From NCBI GenBank assembly GCA_004352715.1, contig SCFE01000042.1, positions 201,542-265,541 on the forward strand: a stretch of 64,000 bases of DNA. The letters run 5' to 3'. The notes beneath the pieces were generated by a model. It saw nothing but the letters and a program-made list of their open reading frames with translations. It did no database searches and was not told where the DNA came from. The DNA is from Hofstenia miamia. Taxonomy: Eukaryota > Xenacoelomorpha > Acoela. Below are positions 40,101 through 45,660 of this stretch, one piece after another (the first letter of the stretch is position 1; every line of letters begins with the position of its first letter). Both the position numbers and the translations under genes were made by a program.

Positions 40101-41134
40101 CATAAATTACAAATGGCGACTCTTTCTTTCTCACACTATTGTAGATAAGAGCATCTGTCATTACNATGTTTTATTATATATCTGATAGATTTCCCAATCA
40201 GATAGTATTCGTTGTTTGTGCTGACAGACTATTCTATTCTTTTTTGCAGNATAAAAAATACTCCTTGATTTAAGCAAACCTTTAAAAATAGTTTTTGCAA
40301 AATTAGTATTGTAATTCCGTGCACATGATTATGCAAAATGGAAAGCCTAGATTGTAGTAAACATTTTTAAAGTTTGGTTTAATTTTGGTTTCAAAAAGCT
40401 GTTTTTTATTGGTTAAATACCGGTTTTTGACTGGACATTTAACCAAAAACTAACGTTAAGAAAAGTTTTATAATGATTTTGGTTATAAATAATGGTGTAT
40501 AGTTGGTTAAAATTTAGTAATTTTTTGACTTGGGAAGAAATGCAGTTATCGTTGACATGACTGTCCCATGAGACGCACTCATACTGCAGGCAGTCTTGCT
40601 AACAAAGTTTCTACCGCGCAGCCGTCTGTCCACTAAAGCCAAGCAGAGAAGCCTCACGACCGTCACCGCCCAACGTCCATAAATTACAAATGGCGACTCT
40701 TTCTTTCTCACACTATTGTAGATAAGAGCATCTGTCATTACCCAGGAACCGCAGTGTGGAGACCACTTGCTAGGATGATTTATAGGCACATTACCTTTAG
40801 GTTTCAAAAACGATTATGTACATCTCTAACAAACAATATTTTGAAAGTTAATTATGCACACTTAAAATAATTGTTTTTTAGCAACTGAGAAAATGCTATT
40901 AACAAATTTTAGGAAATTACTGAATAAATGCAGGTTAATGAAATTTTGCATTTAAAACTGAAATGTTGATAACCTACCCGTTATATTGCCTGGTAGACCA
41001 ACTATTAATGTAGTTGTGAGGAACCCTATGAAAATGTAGCGCCATCTCAGAAGATAACTTGATTGTATTTCATTGATGGGTCGTGTCCAATCTGCGATTA
41101 ATGAATATTGATTATTCACTTGTGATGCGTTCAT
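11739..41134 (-). CDS. Rhodopsin-class (class A) G protein-coupled receptor, NRY subgroup, five exons
   Basis: Joining 41134-40978, 38320-38092, 36379-36096, 12487-12299 and 11875-11739 gives 996 nt, 331 residues plus stop; every junction is GT/AG and every phase matches. The ATG is fixed by a TAA directly upstream in frame. Class A landmarks fall at the expected spacing: Asn50 (TM1), Asp78 (TM2), Cys104 and Arg129 of an Asn-Arg-Tyr motif (TM3), Trp156 (TM4), Cys184 in loop 2 as disulphide partner, Pro207 and Tyr215 (TM5), Trp265 and Pro267 (TM6), Asn303 and Tyr307 (TM7). Residue 2 is in an N-A-S glycosylation sequon; there is no signal peptide. The tail after TM7 is short, with Cys328 near the end. 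NRY instead of DRY is known in melatonin receptors and the Tre1/moody/GPR84 group, so I infer that neighbourhood; ligand unknown. TM7 has Asn-Phe instead of Asn-Pro. Intron 3 is 23.6 kb and full of transposons. Confidence 0.93.
12299..12487 (-). CDS. GPCR exon 4: loop 3 and TM6
   Basis: Encodes the basic end of loop 3 (Q-R-R-K-Q-N-K) and TM6 with S-W-S-P (Trp265, Pro267). The donor is G|GTAAAT at 12298-12297. The acceptor, AG at 12489-12488, has a poor pyrimidine tract but restores frame exactly from exon 3, 23.6 kb away. This is the weakest junction of the gene; a different upstream boundary or a small extra loop-3 exon inside intron 3 is possible. Confidence 0.87.
12634..12664. repeat. (TA)n next to a 94 bp N gap
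   Basis: Dinucleotide tract at the left edge of the gap 12665-12758, inside GPCR intron 3. Confidence 0.95.
12794..13020. mobile_element. Short inverted-repeat element (MITE-like), 227 bp
   Basis: Terminal arms 12794-12822 (AAGAATTTCGTGAAATTTCT...) and 12993-13020 are reverse complements with one small indel. There is no coding sequence between them. The interior holds a short G-rich run, GGGGTTGGGGTTAGGGTTA. Superfamily not assigned. Confidence 0.55.
13021..14380. other. No gene seen (GPCR intron 3)
   Basis: AT-rich intronic sequence without recognised exons or elements. Confidence 0.5.
14381..15380. other. Gap of exactly 1000 N
   Basis: The round length suggests a placeholder, not an estimated size. 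The right flank is (TA)n. Confidence 0.95.
15413..15440 (-). ncRNA. Hammerhead-ribozyme-like core, degraded
   Basis: Minus strand: CTGACGA, a T, then GATTT-CTA-AAATC (5 bp stem, 3 nt loop), then GAAA. This matches the CUGANGA / stem II / GAAA layout of hammerheads, with one extra base. In the opposite arm (16487-16508, plus) the core has mutated to CTGACAA. Hammerheads are known in the terminal repeats of Penelope-like elements. Stem III and the cleavage site are not clear. Confidence 0.35.
15655..15805 (-). pseudogene. GIY-YIG endonuclease remnant
   Basis: One frame reads E-Y-N-C-E-D-C-Q-K-S, stop, I-G, stop, P-S-R-L-L-K-T-R-A-N-E-H. Repairing two stops would give the usual S-Y-I-G-x-T/P-x-R-x-L-x-x-R-x-x-E-H, including the Arg and His of the family core. 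It follows the reverse transcriptase as expected for endonuclease-bearing Penelope elements. Confidence 0.65.
16062..16382 (-). pseudogene. Penelope-like reverse transcriptase fragment
   Basis: 106 open codons covering late palm/thumb motifs. The N-terminal part, including the catalytic Y-x-D-D region, is absent because the inverted repeat begins at 16442. Confidence 0.7.
16587..18100. other. No gene seen (GPCR intron 3)
   Basis: AT-rich sequence. A plus-strand stretch at 17290-17660 has a lysine-rich, retroelement-like reading with many stops, too weak to name. Confidence 0.45.
18101..18188. repeat. (TA)n, about 88 bp
   Basis: Left boundary of the 2087 bp duplicated block. Confidence 0.95.
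18189..20275. repeat. 2087 bp block, copy 1
   Basis: Matches 27541-29627 with the same length and no difference that I could find. Both ends of both copies stop exactly at (TA)n. It holds only short open frames (for example 19942-20151, 69 codons), none recognised. Confidence 0.9.
20276..20365. repeat. (TA)n followed by GA-rich simple repeat
   Basis: (TA)n to about 20318, then AGAGAGAGGGAGAGAAAGAG-type sequence to about 20360. Confidence 0.85.
20660..21530 (+). pseudogene. LINE C-terminal remnant, probably a restriction-like-endonuclease type
   Basis: The plus strand is purine-rich, unlike its surroundings, and reads in shifting frames as a LINE protein tail: T-S-S-G-D-T-I-E-E-I-K (about 20735), H-H-E-E-M-K-T-R-L, a run W-L-R-T-T-G-L-R-R-A-I-D-K-Q (about 21110), I-K-T-N-W-L-K-K-Q-I-D, and near the end D-I-A-V-P-K-D-R-N-V, E-I-D-K-I-D-K-Y-R-E-L and G-E-I-E-K-L (21425-21520). 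The D-I-A-V-P...K-Y block fits the restriction-like endonuclease of R2/R4/Hero-type LINEs; that clade call is from memory of the family. Many stops. Long open frames on the other strand here are only shadows of this purine bias. Confidence 0.6.
21540..22240. other. No gene seen (GPCR intron 3)
   Basis: AT-rich sequence without recognised features, ending at (TA)n 22241. Confidence 0.5.
22270..23153. repeat. Module duplicated at 27-902, copy 2
   Basis: Second copy of the small-gene module, again ending exactly at (TA)n on both sides (22241-22269 and 23155-23208). Confidence 0.85.
22318..23014 (+). CDS. Small unrecognised spliced gene, copy 2 (better preserved)
   Basis: Exon 1 (22318-22508) is the same 63-codon exon as at 74, with donor GTGAGT. 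Two models fit. Model A splices to 22950-22992 and gives 77 residues with a basic tail. Model B adds exon 22721-22779 (acceptor TTTTATTGCAG, donor A|GTAATA) and continues at 22950-23014, giving 104 residues ending C-K-R-K-A-V-G-H. All phases agree in model B, and its middle exon is open here but frameshifted in copy 1. No domain recognised. The gene lies antisense inside GPCR intron 3. An upstream in-frame ATG at 22219 would only add a (TA)n-encoded Tyr-Ile run, so I start at 22318. Confidence 0.5.
23155..23208. repeat. (TA)n
   Basis: Pure dinucleotide tract directly upstream of the S/T-rich exon. It may hide a contig junction. Confidence 0.95.
23216..26571 (+). CDS. Single-pass membrane protein: S/T-rich exon plus transmembrane exon (partial gene)
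   Basis: Two exons join in frame. The first (from 23216 or 23225 to 23320) encodes an S/T-rich stretch, S-S-P-S-T-K-A-S-L-E-A-T-T-S-T-S, with donor A|GTAAGT. The second (26458-26571; acceptor TTTATAG, donor C|GTAAGT) encodes L-D-S-G-W-K, about 22 hydrophobic residues, then C-F-R-K-C-C-L-Q-K-P, a basic, cysteine-rich start of a cytoplasmic tail where palmitoylation is plausible. Both exons start and end in phase 1, the pattern of extracellular modular proteins. Upstream exons and signal peptide are not identified. If the last intron is kept, the frame ends at a TAG near 26610. A frame at about 26684-26746, acidic and ending R-E-L-stop, may be the last exon. The gene is nested antisense in GPCR intron 3. 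Confidence 0.6.
23321..25632. other. Intron of the nested membrane-protein gene
   Basis: AT-rich, no recognised exon or element. A short frame at 25364-25546 shows no family likeness. Confidence 0.5.
25633..26144 (-). mobile_element. Short mariner-like element, 512 bp
   Basis: Ends CAGGGTGCTTCC (left) and CAGGGTGATCC (right, reverse complement), each flanked by TA, the Tc1/mariner target. The interior read on the minus strand recalls the transposase C terminus (G-H-x-K-E-H-V near 25900, L-D-V-C near 25760) but is full of stops. An internally deleted, non-autonomous copy. Confidence 0.6.
26458..26571 (+). CDS. Transmembrane exon of the nested gene
   Basis: 114 bp, with AG at 26456-26457 and GT at 26572-26573 in a consensus GTAAGT. 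Only one of the three frames is open with a membrane-spanning helix: about 22 residues of I, F, V, L and A between W-K and C-F-R-K. Phase 1 on both sides. Confidence 0.68.
26700..27446. other. No recognised gene; possible 3' end of nested gene at the left
   Basis: An acidic frame at about 26684-26746 ending R-E-L-stop may be a tail exon. The rest is AT-rich sequence up to (TA)n. Confidence 0.4.
27541..29627. repeat. 2087 bp block, copy 2
   Basis: Second copy of 18189-20275, flanked by (TA)n at about 27448-27540 and 29628-29690. The outer flanks are unrelated to those of copy 1. Confidence 0.9.
29698..30365. mobile_element. Foldback element with arms of about 300 bp
   Basis: The left end AGTGCAGATCAAAAGAGTTA mirrors the right end AGTGCTGGTAAAAAGAGTTG. 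The two halves pair over almost their whole length at moderate divergence, with the centre near 30030, so the transcript would form one long hairpin. A small extra hairpin sits in the left arm (29849-29868: ATGTCCAT-GTGA-ATGGACAT). Both ends abut (TA)n. No transposase inside. Ends and size resemble non-autonomous Tc1/mariner foldbacks. Confidence 0.7.
30386..31385. other. Gap of exactly 1000 N
   Basis: Placeholder gap that swallows the centre and left end of the Tc1 element at 31386-31988. Confidence 0.95.
31386..31988 (-). mobile_element. Tc1-like transposon, 5' part
   Basis: Same family and orientation as the element at 45661-47408. The right terminus CAGTGTGGTTCAAAAGTATT ends at 31988 next to TA. 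From ATG at 31601 down to the gap, the minus strand encodes the transposase N terminus: M-T-K-Q-R-E-L-S-K-S-E-R, then a helix-turn-helix with H-T-E-I-A-A-I-I-G-A-S-H-S-T-I-T-R. In this part the frame is intact, unlike the 45.7 kb copy. Confidence 0.85.
31989..35588. other. No gene seen (GPCR intron 3)
   Basis: 3.6 kb of AT-rich intron. Short frames at 33211-33444, 34172-34360 and 35094-35288 (all minus) show no recognisable product. Confidence 0.5.
35589..35633. repeat. (TA)n
   Basis: Dinucleotide tract in intron 3. A similar tract lies at about 35856-35886. Confidence 0.95.
36096..36379 (-). CDS. GPCR exon 3: end of TM3, TM4, loop 2, TM5
   Basis: Begins with the last base of Arg129 after the acceptor TTTTAG (36381-36380). 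Reads Tyr-Ile-Cys-Ile-Cys-His after the NRY, then TM4 with Trp156, loop 2 with Cys184, and TM5 with Pro207 and Tyr215. Ends at A|GTAATT (36095-36094), phase 1. The 284 bp fit one trailing base, 94 codons and one leading base. Confidence 0.93.
36593..36995 (+). pseudogene. CR1/L2-type LINE C-terminal tail
   Basis: Open frame with the familiar tail order of CR1-like LINE proteins: L-P-I-N-E-R-I (for L-P-V-x-x-R-I), a segment ending E-P-N-Y-L-A-E-L-L, R-S-S-D-Q-L-L-L, then G-D-x-S-F-F-I-F-G-H-K-L-W-N-S-F-P and F-K-R-T-L-K-Q-L-L-F. It begins at a single N (36592) after (TA)n and runs into further (TA)n at 37062. Only the tail after the reverse transcriptase remains. It lies in intron 2 of the GPCR, on the opposite strand. 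Confidence 0.75.
37062..37141. repeat. (TA)n, interrupted
   Basis: TA tracts separated by TGTATGAATG and by a phase slip. Confidence 0.9.
38092..38320 (-). CDS. GPCR exon 2: TM2 and TM3
   Basis: The acceptor is TATTTAG at 38322-38321. Two bases complete Val53 and restore the TM1 frame. Contains N-L-A-V-F-D-L (Asp78) and the TM3 cysteine (Cys104), 25 residues before Arg129 as in other class A receptors. The exon ends inside that Arg codon (AG|GTAAT), phase 2. Confidence 0.93.
38321..39673. other. GPCR intron 1, part
   Basis: AT-rich. From about 39480 the sequence has repeated AACGGTTTTGG / CGGTTATT motifs like a worn transposon end. No gene. Confidence 0.45.
39674..40164. repeat. 491 bp block, copy 1
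   Basis: Identical in length to 40251-40741 and followed by an N at 40165. The more GC-rich part (about 39950-40160) has an open minus-strand frame; no family recognised. Confidence 0.9.
40251..40741. repeat. 491 bp block, copy 2
   Basis: Begins directly after the N at 40250. The right flank is unique and leads to GPCR exon 1. Probably the same sequence as 39674-40164. Confidence 0.9.
40978..41134 (-). CDS. GPCR exon 1: N terminus and TM1
   Basis: Encodes residues 1-52 plus one base. The start ATG (41132-41134) is preceded in frame by TAA. The hydrophobic TM1 ends in L-P-G-N, whose Asn50 is the conserved TM1 residue. The donor is G|GTAGGT with GT at 40977-40976, leaving phase 1. Confidence 0.92.
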
Positions 41135-41299
41135 TTAAATAAAATCAAATAATTGTTCTGTGGATATATAAATTCGAAACTTTAAATTACGATTGGTTGG
41201 AATATCAACCAATAATTTCTCGATAGTTTGATGCTTTCAGTGGACTCAAGTAAGCATGTAAAGGCTACTGCTAGACAGAGGCGTATTCTCTTTATGTGC

Positions 41300-41740
41300 G
41301 AGGTGTGCGCCTCACACCTTCTAACTAGCATTTTTATGATTGTAGAGCGTTTTTTCCTATCGCTTATTTGGGAACTGAGTAAATTTAATCCCGCATCAAA
41401 CTTATTTTTACACTATATTTTTATAAATTTTTAACTACAGTTAACTCATCTAATGTCGATTTGTCATTTTTATAAAGCATTGCGTTCAGTGTTTTCTTAT
41501 AAAAACAATGTCTAAATTACAATTTTATTAAAATTGAAGCATTTCGCTTGTTTTGATCCATAAACTATACATTGGTTTAATTGGCTAGTACATGTATCAT
41601 CTTGTTTAGCAATCATATCACAGATAAATTAAAATGCCATAGTAACTTCAATCGTGAATGTCGCAATAACTAGGTATTGCGACATCCACATTTCAATAGA
41701 AATTATAAGAGCAAGGTGTGCGTTCATATTAACGCACACT
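41300..41740. promoter_or_regulatory. Cluster of short perfect hairpins upstream of the GPCR start
   Basis: Three hairpins: AGGTGTG-CGCCT-CACACCT near 41303-41321; ATGTCGCAATA-ACTAGG-TATTGCGACAT at 41658-41685; GTGTGCGTT-CATATT-AACGCACAC at 41716-41739. The first and third share AGGTGTGCG. They may be transposon ends (a hAT-like end CAGAGGCGTATT starts near 41276) or part of the receptor's 5' region; no regulatory role is shown. Confidence 0.35.
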
Positions 41741-41763
41741 ACGAAATTAAGCGTAGTCACTAG

Positions 41764-41960
41764 GGCAACCACATTCCGCCCCTACTTTTTGAAATTTCGC
41801 CCTTTTTAAGTCACCCTTTTTATTTTTTGGCCCCACATTAAATTTCTTTTTGAAATTTCGCCCTTTTTAAGTCACCCTTTTTATTTTTTGGCCCCACATT
41901 AAATTTGACAATCCGCCCCCTATTCCGCCCATTAAAATATTGGTTGTTTGGAACAAAAAT
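41764..41960. mobile_element. hAT element end, copy 1, with internal tandem duplication
   Basis: TAGGGCAACCACATTCCGCC to GGAACAAAAAT, the same terminal sequence as at 42463-42602. A 61 bp unit (TTTTTGAAATTTCGCCC...) is repeated in tandem at about 41785-41906. It stops at an N (41961), so the rest of this copy is missing or was never assembled. Confidence 0.6.
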
Positions 41961-42462
41961 NCAGTAGAGAGTCGATCATGAAATTATGAATGTACAAATC
42001 CCAAAAGTTTTTTTTCAAGCTTTCCAAAAAATTCTATACCGATTTGAAAAAAAACTACATTTAAAAAACGTTACAAAAACATGTTTAATACACTGTTTTA
42101 AACAACAAGGCCTTGAAATAATGTATTACAATATTACTTAAGTACGATAAATTCAAAATAACACTATTGCAATGTATCAATCATAATATATTGTAATAGA
42201 AATTATTATTGGAAGGCCCTGTTGAACAAGCTTTAAAATAACCTGTCCTAATCATGCCAACCTTGACTGCACGTCGCTAGTTAAACTAAATTAGAATTTG
42301 CCATTACATTTGTTGTCTTAGTGAAATGAAGCCACACATCACTTGCAATAAGCCCAGGAGCCATGATGATTAATTACAACAGAATGCAAACACAAGTATA
42401 TGAGTCACAGTTCTGCCTGAAAAACAAACAAATACGCGTAGTAATCCCGCGATTGGTTATTA

Positions 42463-43320
42463 TTAGGGCAACCACATTCCGCCCCTTATTTTTTGAAATT
42501 TCGCCCTTTTTAAGTCGCCCTTTTTATATTTTGGCGCCCCATTAAATTTGACAATGCGCCTCCTATTCCGCCCATTAAAATATTGGTTGTTTGGAACAAA
42601 AATTTATTTTTCGTTACAAAATGAACAAATATAAGGTTCAATGTTTAAAATTGAAAAGTTGCGATCTTTGGCCAACAATTTCTTCAATTTACTAAATGTG
42701 CGCTCAACTGCCACTGTTGCCCCTTGTGCGTTTTGGAGCTCATATGATTCTGAGGGCGACAAACCCGTCTCATTACTTCGAATAATGTCCATCAAATCAG
42801 CCGATGTTTCAATTCTATTTTTAATATATGAGCCAATATCGTCATCTTCGTCAAGACTTTTGCAGAAATTGGTAATTTTCTCGTACCCAGTTTTGAGGGA
42901 CAGAGAGCCATTTTCGAAATCCTTAATAAGTTTCCCCAGTGTCTTGTATCGATGAAGTACTATTAAACTTGTGAACAATCTCTCTGTACTTATAGCTGTT
43001 TTGGCACGCTCTACAATAATTCCATCATCTGTCCTATTTTCCAAAATCTCTTTGACGATTTCCCAATTATCCGCATAGTAAAATGCGGCCTGCAATCATG
43101 TACCCCATCTTGTTATAACAGGTTGAGGAGGAGCGGGAATTTTTTCTGAATAAAAATCGATTTGCGCGTTTATTTTTAACAGTAGCAGCCTTTAATATTG
43201 CTACTAACTCGTCCACTTCCTTGTATTTTGATCGCAAATTTTCGGCGGCATTGTGGAATAAATGCGCCAAGCATGTTGTATGGCGCATTTTTGGATACAA
43301 CGGTTTTAACATTCCACCGG
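42463..43320 (-). pseudogene. hAT-family transposase, C-terminal half
   Basis: The terminal sequence TAGGGCAACCACATTCCGCC at 42463 is followed by a minus-strand transposase. The frame 43312-43067 carries C-L-A-H-L-F-H-N-A-A-E and a linker. A frameshift near 43090 leads into 43095-42604 with A-A-F-Y-Y-A-D-N-W-E and the dimerisation motif A-V-E-R-T-F-S-K-L-K-K-L-L. hAT transposases dimerise through this C-terminal region. The N terminus with BED finger and first catalytic residues is lost before (TA)n at 43388. Confidence 0.75.
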
Positions 43321-43387
43321 AATTGATGATTAGAAATATGATGATTTTTATTCGAATCTACTTGAAAAAATGTTGGTAATATTCCTT

Positions 43388-43395
43388 ATATATAT

Positions 43396-43445
<50 letters not shown>
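43388..43445. repeat. (TA)n
   Basis: Separates the hAT remnant from the Tc1-like element that starts at 43446. Confidence 0.95.
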
Positions 43446-43448
<3 letters not shown>

Positions 43449-44590
43449 TAGGGGACAAATTATTAAGAACACTTATGATTTTTCAGTTTTTTTGTATACA
43501 TCATAAAGTAATATCTTCTTATTATGTATATGTATAGTCATACATATTTCGCAATAGGATGCCCATATCAAAGCTGCTTAGACAATAAAAGTATATTACT
43601 ACAATATATAGACATGGATTTGAATGAAATTGATGTAATAGAAATTCATAATTGGAGATTTTCATTGAATTAAATTACAAAAATAATAGTGAAATATAGA
43701 TTACAAGCCTCATAGCTTTATAAAAATACTAATAGTTGGTAGGTCTACTTTTTGCTTGTATCACAGCTTGAATGCTGGCTGGCATGCTGTTGATGGAAGT
43801 CCTGATCTTCGCCAAGAGATACTCATTGTGATGTCATGGCCAAAAATTGCTGAAATAACTTGATCCTTGATAGTATACAATTGACTTGTGAATTTTTCTT
43901 TAAGAATACCCCAAATATTCTCTATTGGATTGAGCTCCAGGACATGGCATTACTTAAATTCTTTTCTCCTTCAAGAACTGGGATACCCATCTTGGCTTTG
44001 TGTCATGGTGCGCAACAATCATGCATGAAGATGAATTCATCAGGAACATTATACAAGTGAGCTATCTGTGGAATAGCACAATTTCAAATGACTTCTATAT
44101 ATTTGGTAGCAGTCATCTTGCCCTCACAGATATGAAGGCATCCAGATTCTTTATAGCCTGATAATGCCCCAAACCTTAACCTTTGTTGACTGAATCACAG
44201 CTGTATAAACTGTACCTGATGTTTGCCAAAAATGTTTCTTATAAGCATCCTTAATCTCAAAGATACTCTCATCACTGAAAGAAGTGAATCTCCACTGCAT
44301 TTAACTCCAATCTGCATGCTGAGGAGTAAAATTCAGTTGCTTCTTCATCATTGCTGGTGTCAATCAAGTACCCTTCAAGGTGTGACAGATCGGCAACCAA
44401 GATTATTGAGTTGTCAGGGTACTGTACACGTTGAAACTTCTACTCTTCAATCACTTAGGTTTGATTTGATATATGATCCTGATGTGAAAGGCTGCTGATG
44501 AAGTGATGAAATCATAAATCTATCATCTCGTGGTGTTTTTTTAATTTTCGTCTGCATTTGCTAACTCGATATGACTTAGCTACATCTTCA
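43446..44590 (-). pseudogene. Tc1-like element, second family, decayed
   Basis: Left terminus CAGTAGGGGACAAATTATTA next to TA. Minus-strand readings include S-M-P-A-S-I-Q-A-V-I-Q-A-K (about 43790-43750), F-I-F-M-H-D-C-C-A-P around the second catalytic Asp (about 44035), M-P-C-P-G-A-Q-S-N-R-E near the catalytic Glu (about 43930) and P-R-D-D-R near 44520. Many stops and frameshifts. The matching right terminus is not found. The family differs from the element at 45661. Confidence 0.7.
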
Positions 44591-44861
44591 TTTAGCATAA
44601 TTTTGATTTTAGAAATATTTCCTACTTTGACACCAGCTATTTAGCGTATGCAAGAAACCTTAGTAAGCAATAAAGTTTAACACTGGCAATTGAGGCAACA
44701 GACAGCTCAGAATGCTTACCCATGCTTTCAATATGAATGATCAATGCAAAGAGAACTTTTAATAGTGATAAACAGAAAAAATAGTGCAGCATCCTTATGA
44801 ATGACATGATTCACTCAGAAACAGCCAATATTTCTATCTATGTGTTCTGCATCTGTCAGTT

Positions 44862-44898
44862 TATTATAGGGAAGTCATTCCACAACTTCCCTATAATA
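44862..44898. repeat. Perfect 14 bp hairpin
   Basis: TATTATAGGGAAGT at 44862-44875 pairs with 44885-44898 across a 9 nt loop. It stands between the Tc1 remnant and the minisatellite. Confidence 0.75.
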
Positions 44899-44924
44899 CA
44901 TTCCTCCCCACTAAACATTTCCAC

Positions 44925-45330
44925 GTTGGACCAACGGTGATTTTAATGTGGTTATGGCGTTGGCCCAAAGGTGGGCCTAACTTTGTAAACCACGAAAAAT
45001 AAGACTTCTAAAAAACAATAAACCACAGTGGGCAAAACCACCCAAAGAAGAAACCACGTCAATAATGAATCATCATAAATGCACGTTGGCCCAACTATAT
45101 AATCAAATTGGCATAACCATAAACCCACATTAATTCCACGTTGGCCCAACCATAAAACCACTTTGGTTCAACTATAAAACTATGCTTAGGCCACGTTGGC
45201 TCAACCATAAAACGACGCTTAAAACCACGTTGACCCAACCACATTTAAACCATGTTGGCCCAGACATAAACCCGCATTGATTCCACCTTGGTCCAACTAT
45301 TACATCAAATTTGTCCAACATTTAAACCAC
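44925..45330. repeat. Degenerate tandem array of CCACGTTGGCCCAACCATAA units
   Basis: About a dozen diverged units of roughly 25-40 bp built on ACGTTGGNCCAAC, itself palindromic, separated by ATAAACCAC-like spacers. The 69-codon minus-strand frame here (44952-45161) follows from the repeat and is not a gene. Confidence 0.7.
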
Positions 45331-45660
45331 AATCAATATATAACATTGATACATTATCTAATCCAGTTTATTCCCAAACTCATTTAAACATATATAAATT
45401 TATTGATGCATAATTTCAATCAAACTAAAGTTTATTGCTGCAATATCTATTTTAAATAAGCATTGAATCAATCATAAATCAAAAAATAATGCTATAAAAA
45501 ACCCTACATATTGACCTGAAAACAATAATTGTACTATTTTCTATCATTTTATATTTTGGATGAAACGTGAGCTTAGTAAATATAAATAATGTTTGACTAG
45601 TTATAGAATATTTTTCTTTACAAAGATGCAACAATGATGTGAATTGTCCAGAACTAAATA

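Noticed and set aside
39937-40161. 74-97 codon minus-strand frames in the 491 bp block (also 40514-40807)
   Set aside because: Arg/Ser-rich translation without a domain; alternative frames look equally transposon-like, so no product is named.
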